Positions 1-11,393 of a DNA stretch of 64,000 bases are shown piece after piece (position 1 is the stretch's first letter; each line of letters begins with the position of its first letter). The translations under genes and the position numbers were made by a program. Below the pieces are notes generated by a model. The model was given only the letters and a program-made list of their open reading frames with translations, did no database searches and was not told where the DNA came from. The DNA is from Gliomastix tumulicola (taxonomy: Eukaryota; Ascomycota; Sordariomycetes; Hypocreales; Bionectriaceae). The DNA lies in NCBI GenBank assembly GCA_001599755.1, contig BCHX01000003.1:1237015-1301014 (forward strand), read 5' to 3'.

Positions 1-289
1 TATCTACCGACACGTCAATGCGAGCCCCTCTACGCGTAGCACTCAAAGTGAGGGCTTCTCGTAGTGACTCACGGTTTGCATAAACTCTAGTATAGGGGGT
101 ATAATTGAATCTTCATGGGCTAACGAAGAGTGACAACCATGGCAAGGAGCTGGACTCTGTATTTGTATGGAGAGGGTCGCATTCCCAGGAGGTTTCTCGT
201 GAGAGTCTGTTGCCTCTAGGGACCGTACGAACCTCGATTTTTTTGGGCCTCTTTACTACCCTAATCTAATACAAGAAAAACACATCCTG

Positions 290-742
290 ATGCCTCTCTT
301 CGGCATGGCGCGTGAGCCCAAGAACAAGAACAAGGCCGCCGACGCAGCCCCTTCCACCGAGGAAGACAAGCCGCGTCCCGGCACTTCTGGCACCGAGATG
401 CTCCTCACCTCCAACCGCCGCGAGGCCTCGAAGCAGTTCCAGAAGGCCCAGCGCGCGGAGCAGACCTACAAAGCCAAGAAGCGCGCCTCGGCCGCCCGGA
501 GGGACTTCCAGTCCGCCCGGCACCACTTCCGCGAATCTGCCCGACATCTCAAGGCCGCTGCGAGCATGACGTTCGCCTCGATCAAGGCGGTGCCGTACAT
601 GTTCAAGGAGAAGACGGAGGAGAGACGACGGGCGCGGAACGCGGCTACGAAGAAGAAGTTGGAGGAGCGGCTGGCGAGGGAGTCAGGGGATGGTGCTCCT
701 GCTGCTGCTGAGGGGGCGGGCGAGAATGAGAATGCTTCATAG
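290..742 (+). CDS. Conserved fungal small basic helical protein (unknown function)
   Basis: A 150-residue protein from an intronless frame. The first ATG lies just after an A-rich leader, and a second in-frame Met at residue 6 could also serve as start. The N-terminus is polar and proline-containing (about 1-35). The middle and C-terminal part (about 40-130) is rich in Lys, Arg, Ala and Glu with almost no glycine, so it should be a long amphipathic or coiled helix. The segment around residues 92-106 is the only hydrophobic patch. There is no signal peptide or transmembrane helix. The pattern, with a 'PGTSGTEMLLTSNR' block, resembles a small family of uncharacterised Pezizomycotina proteins I recall, but I know no function. 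The tail is Ala/Gly/Glu low complexity. Coding status is supported by strong codon-position bias; function is open. Confidence 0.72.
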   Translation: MPLFGMAREPKNKNKAADAAPSTEEDKPRPGTSGTEMLLTSNRREASKQFQKAQRAEQTYKAKKRASAARRDFQSARHHFRESARHLKAAASMTFASIKAVPYMFKEKTEERRRARNAATKKKLEERLARESGDGAPAAAEGAGENENAS

Positions 743-1348
743 ATGTTCCCTTGGAGCGTCTGCCTTTTTCACCTTCATTTCTATTCTTCTTTCATTCTTT
801 CATTCTTTTGCTCTTTTGCTCTTTTGCTCTTCATTGCCCCTCCTTCGTTGGTCGAGACCTTCGACATCTGATTTCTACTGTCTGGCAACCTTTACACCCA
901 CACTCAGTCACTCACTCGACATTCGCTCTCTTACGTTCCTTGTTTAATTTCCATATCCTACTGGACCTTCTCCTATGTCTTCTCTTTTTTTTTCGGCCTA
1001 ATTTACGACTCGACGACTGATGGAAACGGGGCGGCGCGAATGGCTTTTGGTTCAAGATGGGATTTGGGCTCAGAAGCGAGCGCCGTTCGGCGTCTACTCA
1101 GCGTCTTCGGGTGATTATTTAATGTTTTATCAAACACCTTACCGGGAGCTTGTGCATAATTGTTAGTTAAATATTGGCAAAACCAGTCTTATAAATGGAA
1201 GTAATAGAGTCAACTTCGATACAGAAGACTAGTATAGGGTACCCTCCAGAAGTAAACGATCAGAAGAGATTCATTCATTAACGAGACGTGTTCGTTATCC
1301 GTATCCCTAACAAATAGAAACATGAAATTTTCGTGCCAAACCACCCAA
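743..1348. other. Intergenic, convergent 3' flanks
   Basis: No gene seen. The left half is CT-rich (3' UTR of the small basic protein gene), with runs of 'ctcttttg'. The right half is AT-richer and should contain the 3' ends of both converging transcripts. Confidence 0.6.
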
Positions 1349-2397
1349 CTACTGAGCCTTCTTTGCAAACTCCACCCTCAGAATCAAGTGCTTGAAACCA
1401 AAGCCGTCCATCTTGTTGCAGGCCTTGACGGCGTCGTTGCGGTCCGCGTAGCTGATGAACGCAAAGCCCTTGGCCATGCCTGTTTCTCTGTCCTTGGCAA
1501 GGAACACCCTCGTAACACGACCGAAGCGCTCGAACATGTCGCGCAGCTCGCCCTCCTCTGCCATCTCCGAGACCTGTGTTGGAAGAGGGTCAGTCAGCTG
1601 TCTGTAGTTGATGACGACACTAGATGATAGTATCAAACTTACGTTGGTGACGCGGAGCGTCGCAAGGTCGTCCCTCTCGCCAAACTTGGATCCGCCCAGA
1701 CGCTCGCCAGCAGACGCGCGCGCACCGTCGCGCAGGGCCGGAGGCACGTACGAGCCCTTCTTGCCAGCGCCCGCACCTCCAGCAGCAGCAGGCCCCGCGG
1801 AGAGGTCGTCGCCCAGGCCGGCCCCGACATCCGCGGCGCCGTTGGCGCCCACGGGGGCCATGGTGTCCTTGTACGGACACCTGGCGGTGAAATGCTCGCC
1901 GCTGCAGATACGGCACTTGACCTTCTTGTCCTTGAGCTTGTCCTTGAGCTGGTCCTTCTCGTCGCCCTCCTCCTTGGCGTCCTTGCGCCAGTTCACGCTC
2001 GGGCGGAAGATGATGTTCTCGCCGACCGACGTCGTGTCAGGCGCCGGGCCCTTGCCGTCCTTGGCGCTCTCGCCAAACTTGGCCCATGTCTTGCGGTCGG
2101 CGACGCGCGGGTTCACCGTCTCCTTGTGTGTGATGTAGCGGATGCGGCGCGTCGTCTTGACCTTCTGGCCGTCCTCGTTGATGCGGTAGGAGATGATGGT
2201 CTTGGTGCCGTCCTTGTTCGAGATGGTCTGGGGGGGCGGCAGCTCCGACGTCGTCTCCTCGATGTCGTCGTCGTCGGCCCAGTCGTGCCTGTGGTTTTTT
2301 GATGGTGGGGTTAGTTCCACGGTTCCAAAATGAAGACGTGACTCCTTCCTGCGGGAAAAAGAACTCACTTCGACTTGTTCGCTACTGCGGCAGCCAT
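1349..2397 (-). CDS. TIF35: Eukaryotic translation initiation factor 3 subunit G (eIF3g)
   Basis: RNA-binding subunit of the cytoplasmic eIF3 complex, acting in scanning and reinitiation. Three exons: 2397-2369, 2288-1643 and 1573-1349, giving 299 residues, normal for fungi. Introns start GTGAGT and GTAAGT and end CACAG and ACACAG. The start was chosen at ATG 2397 because the ten-residue first exon joins in frame to 'HDWADDDD', the typical acidic eIF3g N-terminus. The order is: acidic start, the eIF3g N-terminal domain with 'KTTRRIRYI', a CCHC zinc knuckle (CRICSGEHFTARC), a Gly/Ala linker ending 'YVPPALRDG', and one C-terminal RRM (RNP1 'KGFAFISY') split by the second intron. It is head-to-head with the CYSTM gene. 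Family assignment is firm. Confidence 0.95.
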
Positions 2398-3243
2398 GTT
2401 GAGAGCTTCGCTTCCTCGTGCGTTCGATGATCGTACTTTCGTGGTGGTGGCTTCGAAGTCTGTCGAGGGTGATTTTCGATGGCGAGGGTCGGATCGTGGG
2501 GTTCTGGGTGATGATTGATGAATTTCCACATTATCACTTTTTCGTGGTGTGCCGTGATAAGTGGTGGGGCTGAAAGTCAAGCCACATGTGGCGCAGCCTC
2601 GTCACGTGTTATTGCCTGGGTGTCACAGTGGCGAGGCATCGTCTTGATTTCGAATGTTCTCGCTCTTGCACGGACTCCCGAGAAGAAAATGACGGTCCGT
2701 CAGCAGATTCATCGCAGCTTGTCTAAGAAGTTGATTTTCACTATGGTCGTTATGAAATGATATACTGCCTCACTGATATGCCGAACTCGTGTAAGTGCAT
2801 GGTTGGGACTGGAAGCCCAGTCGTGCTTCACGCCTACCTAAGGTACTAAGGTAACGCAGAGGGTCTCTTGTCTCTCCCCAGTCCTGATACGAAGTGAACT
2901 CTCTCTTCTGTGACCTATCAGACGCTCTCTATTGTATTCAACGTTGGGCCTTGCCTAGACCCCGGAAGCTCGGGATCCAAAGAGGTAGCACTGGGAGGAA
3001 GGTTTGGCTAGAGACGAAGCATTTCAGCCCAGTCTCTTGATAAATAGCAATATGACCTCTCCGAATTGCCACGACCTCGTCTACTGTCCAATCTTGTGTG
3101 CAGTGTGTACTCTCAACTCGACTCAACGCGTCTCTTAACCGTCAAGCTGTCTTCTGCCACCAACATTCCATCGGGAGACCCTGCACTTTGTCCTCCCTCT
3201 CCCATCTTACCATATCGACAGCGAAGAGACGCCGGTCTTGAAG
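2398..3243. promoter_or_regulatory. Divergent promoter region between eIF3g and the CYSTM gene
   Basis: 846 bp shared upstream region with no convincing frame. A TATA-like 'gataaata' lies near 3040, about 200 bp before the CYSTM start codon. A short 'ctacctaaggtactaaggtaac' block with CCTAAGG-type palindromic units lies near 2835-2856; similar units recur elsewhere in the window. Confidence 0.45.
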
Positions 3244-3681
3244 ATGTTTCGGAGAAAGAGCAAGAACAATCCGCCGCCGCCGCCGCCGTATGAGGAGCAC
3301 GCGAATGAAGATGTCAACAGTGGTCCCAGCCCCCAAGGTCCCCGAGTTCCCAGCGAGATGCAACACCTCAACTGGCATCCTAATTATTACGAGCAGAGAC
3401 AACTGGGAGGATACTATTACCGAGCACCTGACGACAGCGGTAATTGGTTTCCCGCAGGGTATGGTCCGTGGGGGGATCAATATCCCGGACCATACGGCCA
3501 ACCGACCGGACCACTTCCTGGCGACCCAGGATATGACCCCAGATACGGCCCCAGGTATGGTCCTGGATGCGGTCCGGACAACTACCCGCTCCATGGGCGA
3601 GATGACCGAGGTATGGGATTCTTCGGATCTCTCTTGGCCGCTCTGGCCTGTTGCTGTTGCCTCGATCTCTTCCTATTCTAA
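3244..3681 (+). CDS. CYSTM-type cysteine-rich tail-anchored protein
   Basis: A 145-residue intronless protein. I start it at ATG 3244; the two codons before it are not ATG. It opens with a basic patch and six consecutive prolines, followed by 'YEEHANED'. A long Gly/Pro/Tyr-rich stretch holds repeated 'YGP' and 'RYGPRYGPG' motifs (about 50-125). The C-terminus is 'GMGFFGSLLAALACCCCLD' plus a short hydrophobic end. This architecture, a disordered PYG-rich arm followed by a Cys-rich membrane module at the extreme C-terminus, is that of CYSTM proteins, which in yeast and plants sit at the plasma membrane and are linked to stress tolerance. The membrane role here is inferred from that family. The four adjacent cysteines could be palmitoylated. 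It is divergent from eIF3g. Confidence 0.8.
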   Translation: MFRRKSKNNPPPPPPYEEHANEDVNSGPSPQGPRVPSEMQHLNWHPNYYEQRQLGGYYYRAPDDSGNWFPAGYGPWGDQYPGPYGQPTGPLPGDPGYDPRYGPRYGPGCGPDNYPLHGRDDRGMGFFGSLLAALACCCCLDLFLF

Positions 3682-5519
3682 GGACAAGATCCGATCAGGG
3701 ATCATGTTTGGCGGTATCAGATACGCCCAGATGGTTGTTCGTCCTCGTCTTTCTTCGCTGGGACCCATATTTGGGAGATGCACTGGACTATTTGCGGGTC
3801 AGGATAAAGATGTATGTCTATATCAGTTTATTACGAGTGAATTGTCGCCATCTCAGGCGAGCTCCTTCACCGTCCCATCACCCTGCCAGGGCAGTGAACA
3901 GTGAGTGTTGATGAGGCCTCTGGGTCGCACAGGTGACCGCACAGGTGACACACCTTTGGGTGATCCATGATCATAGTCTTGATGATTGCTTCACAAAAAT
4001 CAAGGAATAGGGTCCGTGTTCGGGTCAACGGTTGTGCACCCTCGACAAGGAGTGACCAGATCTGAGCCCCGGTCGGCAAGAAGAGCCGAATTCCTTGTGT
4101 GAACATGTGTGTCCCGTGCAACTCCCAAGTAGTACCATTTGGGCAGGTAATGCGAATTATATGCATCATTACCTGTTTCCCGATCATGTGTGTGATTCCA
4201 CGAACTGCTGGAATGTTTGGTTGCGTCATATACCACGACAAAAAGGCTGTGTGGGTGCTTCTCCCCCACCGTAATAGTGCATCAAGAACCGGTCCGATCG
4301 ATAATTCGCCTCCCCAGATCAGAGGTAGTATTCAGGCTGCCGGTTTGCAGGCTAGCGAGCAGACGAGTGAAGGGGGCACTGTTCCGATAGCTGATTCGCT
4401 GCTGTTTCTGTAGTAGTGTTGAAAGGCGAACGCTTGGGCGAGACATGTGGCTGTGACGGCAAATCCCAGAGGCCAACAAAGCACATCCGTTGTCCTAGGA
4501 AGGCCAGTCATCGACACCGTTCCGTTGTGGGTGCCACAAGAGCAATCCTTCATCACGTTCGAAATCCGTGCATCGCGTCGTCAGCTTGGCGGGACAGCAA
4601 ACCCTGTTGGGGTGCGGATTATCGCAATCTGAAGATCTTGGATGGAGCCGCGTCCGTGGAATGAAGGAGCAAGACGGACGCTCTGGAATCCAGATCGTGG
4701 CGCATCGCATAGTGAGCGTAAGCAGTCGAGCCCGATGTTTGAAGAAGCGCGCGCGTCGTCCAATGCCTCAGTGCAGGCGCTGTGTTGGCTGGCTCGAAAT
4801 AGCTGGGACCAGGGCAGGCTGTTTGGCGGCTACAGACCGTTGAGGCCCTGCAGGGAGGACGTGGAACTGGCATGACTGGGCGCCCAGCAGGCACTGGCAC
4901 TGAACAAGCGCCAGTCCAGGGGCAGGTCCCGCTGCAGTTTGCGCAACGGACGCCAATGAAGCCGCTGATGTCACTGCGTGCTTGACGCTAGATCCCGTTC
5001 TGGCCTAGCGGCTCTGGTATCTCTTGCGTGCCCACCGACCAGGGATCGCCAAAAGGGACCAGCGTCCGCCAATCACAAAGCTCTGTGGCAGTTGCACCCA
5101 CCGCATCTGGTATCGCGGTGGAGGACTTCATCATCTGGGACAATGGAGCCGTGACGCTGCCTTGCTGGTTTCGTTTTGTTTGCTGCTCGTGAGGTGGCTT
5201 TCCCTTCATACTTATGTCTTCCCCTCCACTGCTTGTATCTTTAGCCATTCCTTTGACTTTTTGTCCATAGATGTCGTCGTTTGTCTTTATTTCCTCTTTC
5301 CTTTGTTCGTCGCACCATCTCACATATCTACCGCTGCTTGGGAGCTGGGTCTCTGCGAGAGCCTAATACATGCCCCATTTCCCAGACTCAGGCAATTAAA
5401 GAGGGAGCCCGCGGCTGCCACGAGCCAGCTCTGGGCCACGCACCAAACCTTTCCCCTGCCGAAATCACACAACAGGGTCGAGGCGCTTTTGCTCCTCGCA
5501 TCGTCACAGCTGGACAGCT
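3682..5519. other. Intergenic region upstream of the CSC1-type channel gene
   Basis: 1.8 kb without a credible gene; frames in this stretch have no domain-like pattern and no family I recognise. The last 350 bp (from about 5160) is CT-rich and probably promoter and 5' leader of the CSC1-type gene. Confidence 0.5.
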
Positions 5520-8500
5520 ATGGTCTGGCCAACGAGCGGTTCCGCCACGCTGGCGGTGCGGACGCTGATGGACGTACCCTCAGAAGACGACCTGCATCGT
5601 AGAGCCGATGATCCTAGGAACGCTGCGGATCAGGACCGCGGGATCGGCATAGTCAGCTTTCTCACTGCCCTACTCGTCGCCATCATCGTCTTCTCCGTTC
5701 AGGCTGGCATCTTCCTGCTACTGCGGAATAAGTTGGCGCGGATCTTGTGAGTGCCTCCCCGCTCGAACCAGCCCAACCTTCTCGTGACGACGGGAGCTAA
5801 CAAACCGTGACACCCTTCCTCTAGCAAACCCAAAACCTACCTCGTACCTGAACGAGAGCGCACCGAGTCTCCGCCGTCGTCACTTTTTGGCCTGGCAAGG
5901 ACAGTCTTCAGCTATAGCGACCGCGAAGTCATCCAGAAATGCGGCCTCGACGCCTACTTCTTCCTGCGATATCTCAAGACCCTGCTCGTCATCTTCGTCC
6001 CGATATGCGCCATTGTTCTCCCGATCTTGATACCTATCAACTATGTTGATGGAGTTGGCCAGAACATCAATATCAGCGAGGACGATTCCTCCCGCAACAA
6101 CACCAACACTGTTGTTGGGCTCGACACTCTCGCCTGGGGCAATGTGAAGAGGACCAACACTAGTAGACGGGGCGCTCATCTCCTCATGGCCATCTTGGTG
6201 GTTATCTGGGTCTGCGCCGTCCTGTTCTTCGAGCTCCGGGTGTACATCAAAGTGCGACAAGACTATCTCACCAGCGCTGAGCACCGCCTGCGAGCCTCCG
6301 CCACCACCGTCCTCGTGAACGAAATCCCCGGGAAATGGCTCAGCGAGGAGGCTCTTCGTGGTCTCTTCGATGTCTTCCCAGGTGGTGTGAGGAACGTGTG
6401 GCTGAACAGAGACTTGTCTGAGCTGCTGGACAAGGTTTCGCTGCGCGAAAAGATTCATAGCAAGCTCGAGCAAGCCGAGACCGACCTGATCAAAGCCGCA
6501 AAGAAGGCGCAGCTTAAGCAGCGCAAGGCGGACGAGAAAAAACAAAGGAAGGAGATGAAACTGAAAACTATGAGTAAACAGGAGAGGGCTGCTCGTGATG
6601 CCGAGGAAGATGCTGAGGCGCAGAGGAGGGCGCAGGACGATGAGGGACTCAACGCTGGAGACCACCATGAGACGCCTCATATTGGGGACAATCTTGACAG
6701 AAACGAAAGCAACACTGATTACGAAAAGGGCCATGAGAGGTCAGGATCTAAGAGATTCGCAGTCATCAGTGACCCATTCTCCAAGGTCGGCCGTGGACTT
6801 AAGGGGACTGTCACCAAGGCTGGGCAAAACGTCGACGGCCAGCTTGAAACTACAAACGGCTTTCTGAGTCTCGGCTCCAACAACCAGACGGTACCGCAAC
6901 ACCGAGATCTCGAGAAGGTCAAGACTGTCGAAGAGGGCGCACCTAGACCGTCCGCCTCTGAGACCGTGGACACTCAAGCAGCCGACTTCTCGCCTATCTC
7001 CCCAACCTCTACACGCCCCATTAAGCCCCAGGAGATCCAGATCCCGGTGGGCAACACTGTCCGAAAGCTGACAGACATCAATGAGATGTACAACAACAAG
7101 AAGACCCGGTTCTGGGAGTTTTGGAAGCCTCCGACTGGTGGATATGCCTCGCCTGTTCCGCAAGGAGAGGAGGCCGCCGACTACATGGCCAAGCAGGCAA
7201 CAACCAACAAGACAGCCTGGCAGTCATTCAAAGATGCCATCCCTTTTCTGTCCAGCCACGAGATCGAGAAGATCGAATACCAGCCGTTCTCCAATGCCGA
7301 GAACAAGAATGAGGATGATGAAGAGGGGGCAGAGTGGGCCAAGTACTTGAAGAAGAAAGACAGGCCTACACACAATCTGCCGCTCTTTGGTGTCCAGGCT
7401 CTCTTTGGTATTCCTCTCATCACTAAGAAGGTTGATACGATCTATTGGTGCCGTGAAGAGCTGGCCCGCCTCAATCTTGAGATTGAGGAGGACCAGAAGC
7501 ATCCGGAACGATACCCCCTCATGAGCTCCGCCTTTGTTCAGTTCGAGCATCAGGTGGCTGCTCATATGGCCTGCCAGAGCACCATGCACCACATCCCGAA
7601 GCACATGACTCCCCGAGTCATTGAGATCAACCCGCGAGACGTTCTTTGGCACAACATGAACATGTCTTGGTGGCAGCAATGGGCCCGAACTGGCGGTGCC
7701 ATCATTTTCATCCTGGCCATGGTGTTGCTCTGGGCTATTCCTGTTGCTTTCTCCGCGTCCCTTGCCCAGCTAGACGACCTCATTCGACAGAATCCGTGGC
7801 TGGGTTTTCTTAAGGACAACAGTACGGTTGAGACTGTGGCCAAAGCAGTGGCTGGTGTCCTGCCTGCAATCTTGCTTGCGATCCTCCTCGCTCTCGTGCC
7901 TGTCATCCTCGACCTCCTTGCTAACTTCAGGGGATCCAAGACGGGATCTGAGAAGACGGAGTTTGTGCAGGTCTTCTACTTTCTCTTCCTGTTCGTCCAG
8001 GTGTTCCTCATCGTATCCATTGCGTCGTTCTTCGCAGCGTCGCTTGGTCAGCTTGTGAAGAACTTCCAGGAGCTGCAGTCCGTCACGGCAGTTCTAGACC
8101 TCCTCGCTAAGAATTTGCCCAAGGCTGCTAACTACTTCTTTTCCTACATGATTCTTCAGGCGCTGTCTACCAGCTCCGGTACGCTACTGCAGATCGGCAC
8201 ACTCGTTGTGTGGTTTATTCTGGCCAAGATTCTCGACAGCACTGCGCGCAATAAATGGACTCGAAACACCAAGCTCAACACGGTGAACTGGGGCACTTTC
8301 TTCCCCGTATACACCAACTTCGCTTGCATCGGAATCATCTACTCCGTCATCGCACCTCTCATCTCCGTTTTCGCCATCATCACCTTCAGCCTGTTATGGG
8401 TTGCCCACCGCTATAGCATGCTCTACGTCACGCGCTTCGAGTCTGATACCGGCGGTGTGCTGTATCCACGGGCCATCAACCAGACCTTCACCGGCCTGTA

Positions 8501-9317
8501 CTTCATGGAACTATGCATGGCTGGCCTGTTCTTCATTGAGCAAAACGATAAGCAGACTAACGTCTGTACTGCGCACGGTATTGTCATGCTGGTCGTCCTT
8601 GCCTTGACCGTCATCTACCAGATCCTGTTGAACAGGTCATTCTCGCCGCTGTTCCGCTATTTGCCGATCACGTTCGAGGATGAGGCTGTGCTCAGAGACG
8701 AGGCGTTTGAGCGCGCCCAGAGGCGCCGCTTCGGGATCGAGGACACGGATGAGTCTGGAGAAGAGTTCTCTGATGCTCCCCAGAGCCCCCGATCCGCTAA
8801 GTCCGATCGTCGGCTCCGGTCGCCAATTGGGAACCAGAACGGCATCGAGATGAAGGAACTCGATGGCGGCAGAAAGGGCCCAACCTCGTTCAACCCGATG
8901 AGGCAAGTCGGCGCGCTGGTCAAGGACGGCGGAAACCAGATCCGCAAGATGACCAACACGGACCGGCAGGCCATCGAGTATAGAAAGAAGCAGCGCCAGA
9001 AGGATATCGAGGCCCAGCGGGCCATCGGCGATGCCCTATACGGCGGCATGAACGACGACATCGAGGACCTGACGCCCGACGAGAGGGACAGGCTCGTCAT
9101 CCACGCCTTCAAGCACGCCGCGCTCCGTGCTCGCCGTCCAACCGTGTGGATTCCGCGCGACGATCTGGGCATCAGCGACGACGAGATCCGTCGGACACAG
9201 GCCTACAGTGAGCACATCTGGATCAGCAATGAGGGCACGGCGCTGGACAGCAAGACCCGTGTCGTGTACGGGAAGAACCCGCCAGATTTCTCCGAGGTCG
9301 ATGTGATTATCCTATAG
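5520..9317 (+). CDS. CSC1/OSCA (TMEM63) family stress-gated cation channel
   Basis: Predicted Ca2+-permeable, osmotic or mechanically gated channel of the DUF221/RSN1_7TM family, in the plasma membrane or endomembranes. Two exons, 5520-5746 and 5825-9317, joined by a 78-bp intron (GTGAGT...CTAG); 1239 residues. An in-frame ATG at 5568 (MDVPSEDD) matches the usual family start better, giving 1223 residues. Order: TM1 near residues 43-68, the cytosolic N-terminal domain with 'FKPKTYLVPERER' and 'CGLDAYFFLRYL', two further TMs, a very long charged cytosolic loop interrupted by a Lys/Glu-rich coiled segment and Asn/Thr-rich disorder, the DUF221 seven-TM pore region (from 'WWQQWARTGGAIIF'), and a C-terminal PHM7-like extension ending 'DFSEVDVIIL'. 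It converges on the hydrolase gene. Confidence 0.93.
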
Positions 9318-9830
9318 CGTAGCGCTCAGTTCTTTCTCTTGATTTCTTCTTTTTTTTTGTTTTGTTTTGTTTTGTTCTTTTAGGGACCTTATGACTAGAC
9401 TCAACCAGATGTTGAGCAGAGATACCACGAAGCTAGAGAAAACGATCACCTTATATCATTCCGCGTAACTGAAGTTGAAGTGATGCACTGTGAAATGTGT
9501 TATTCATAGGTATTCATAAGTTCTAACAAGTCGCCCCCATACCAGGAGTCGCTCCAGCTGATGCATCGGAGCAACCGAGATATGCTCGGCAGTCTATACT
9601 AGCGTAAGATGTGTATATAAAAGCGCCTCGCTTCCACCTTGCACAGGCGCGAGGTCTGGCCTCTCTATGTTGAACTCCCACCCAAAATCAGAAGAGTTAT
9701 TCGTCACGCTGTTTCCCAAACGCCTATCCTGAAAACAGACAGGGGGGGTTTCACGACACTGCCCATTATCACTCCCCTGCCGCTTTTCTTATATGTTTTT
9801 TTCTTTCTTTTTCTGTTTTCGGTTGGTTGA
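9318..9830. other. Convergent 3' spacer, channel gene and hydrolase gene
   Basis: 513 bp with T-rich runs (ttttttttg, ttttg repeats) consistent with 3' UTR and polyadenylation regions of the two converging genes. No coding potential seen. Confidence 0.55.
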
Positions 9831-11393
9831 TCATGATGATTCGACGAGCTTCCTCTTACGGATTTCGCTGAGCGTGTTCTCCATCTCCTCCTTCATGATG
9901 TTGTTGAAGAAGTCCGGGTTGTCGAGGTACAGGTGGTGGCCCGCCTTGGGGATCATGACGACCTTGGCGCTGCCGTTCTCGCCGCGCTTCTCCTCGTCGG
10001 TGCCGTGGAGGAGGGCCTTGATCTTGGCCTGCTTGAGCTTCTCCTCGGCGGCGAGACCGCCCGCGGCGTCCATCCAGTCGTGCTCGCCGTACATGAAGAC
10101 GACGGGGATGCCCGTCTCCCTCCTGGCGGGCTGGCCGTCGTCGTCCTTGGCCGGGGCGATGACCTGCCGCCCGACGTCCTGGATGCGGTCGATGACGGGG
10201 CGGCGCGCGTAGGCGCCGGGCGCGAGGATGTAGGCGAGGGCGTACTCGCCGCTGCCCTTCTGCTTGAAGATGGAGAAGGAGTAGTCGTGCAGGGCCTGGG
10301 CCTCGGCGGGCGGCAGGTGGTTGAAGCGGCGGGAGCTCCAGCCGGAGACGAAGCGGGGGCCGAGGGGCCCGCTCATGCGGACGATGCTGAAGGGGGAGAT
10401 GTTGGCGTCCCAGAGCCAGACGAGCCAGCCGGGGAGGGGTCGCTTGGGTGCGGCCGGCGGCGGGACCGCCGCGGACGAGGAGTTCTTTGTAGTGGTGGTG
10501 GTGGTGGTGGTGGTGGTGGGAGGCACGTTGGACTCGGTGACGGTCTGCTGGTCCTCGGTGAACTCCTGCGCGAGCGTGGACTCGGTCGGCTCGGGCATGG
10601 ACGCGTTGACGGCGTAGGGGTCCTTGGGGATGCCGACGGGCGACGCGAGGATGAGCTTGTTGAGGTGGCCCGGGTACTTGAGCGCGTACGAGACGGCCAG
10701 GTAGCCCCCGAGCGAGTGGCCCAGCAGCGTGAAGCGCTCAATCTTGCGCTCGCGGCGCCACTCCTCGAGCGCGTCGACGAACCAGTTCTCCGCCTCGACG
10801 ACCTGCTCCTCGCGCGTCCGGGCGTGGATCTTGAACGGCGGCCGGCTCGAGTTGCCCATGCCCAGCATGTCCAGCGCGTACAGCTTCAGCCCCGGGATGC
10901 GCGACATGGGCTCGAAGTTCTTATAGAAGAAGCACAGGCCCGCGCCGTACCCGTGCACCATGACGAGCGTCTCCTCGGCGTCCTCGCCGGAGCGCTCGAT
11001 GGAGAGCTCGTTGAGCGCGCGGTTGGCGCCCGAGAGCGGGACGAGGGAGCGGCGCCAGATGGGCGTGCCGACGGGGAGGGTGGCGGCCGCCGTAGAGTTC
11101 AGGTTCGGGTTCGGGTTGGCGAGGCTGTCCGCGGCTTCGCGGAGGTGCGGCATGAAGGAGAGGACGTTGCGCTCGGCGGTCACGGGGGACACGCTCGTCC
11201 ACTGCATACATATACTTATTAGCAAAACTTCCTAGTATCCAGATGCTTCATTTAGACCGGGAAAACGCACCCATTGGTACGCGGCATCCTTGTACCCGAG
11301 GGGAAAGTACGTCGCCGGTGGCTGGGGCCTCTGCTGCTTGATCTCGCCGGGCGGCTGCTGCTCCGAGGACACCCTCGGCTGGGCAGCGGACAT
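9831..11393 (-). CDS. ABHD5/Cld1-type alpha/beta hydrolase
   Basis: Two exons, 11393-11271 and 11201-9831, with a 69-bp intron (GTGCGT...GCAG); 497 residues. The start at 11393 gives a Gln/Pro-rich N-terminus leading to 'GYKDAAYQWWTSVSPVTAER', typical of the family. Visible motifs are the oxyanion loop 'HGYGAG' (about 124-129), 'DMLGMGNSSRP', the nucleophile elbow GHSLGG (Ser about 204), an acid-containing 'YGEHDW', and the late His in 'AGHHLYLDNP', which also fits the HxxxxD acyltransferase signature of ABHD4/5. Yeast Cld1 deacylates mitochondrial cardiolipin; ABHD5-like relatives act on lipid droplets or as lysophosphatidate acyltransferases. I cannot choose between these. A poly-Thr insert encoded by a GTG/TGG microsatellite lies between the elbow and the acid residue. 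The nearest upstream gene on the same strand is Spo7. Confidence 0.88.
10491..10520. repeat. (TGG)n microsatellite inside the hydrolase gene
   Basis: About ten tandem trinucleotides, read on the minus strand as ACC and encoding a run of threonines in the variable insert of the alpha/beta hydrolase. Confidence 0.9.

Noticed and set aside
5024..5602. 192-codon plus-strand frame before the channel gene
   Set aside because: It overlaps the channel's first exon in another frame and lies in CT-rich leader sequence.
9933..11222. Very long plus-strand frame opposite the hydrolase gene
   Set aside because: It is the complementary shadow of the GC-rich hydrolase coding sequence; similar long shadows lie opposite Spo7, the glycosyltransferase and the NMO-like gene.
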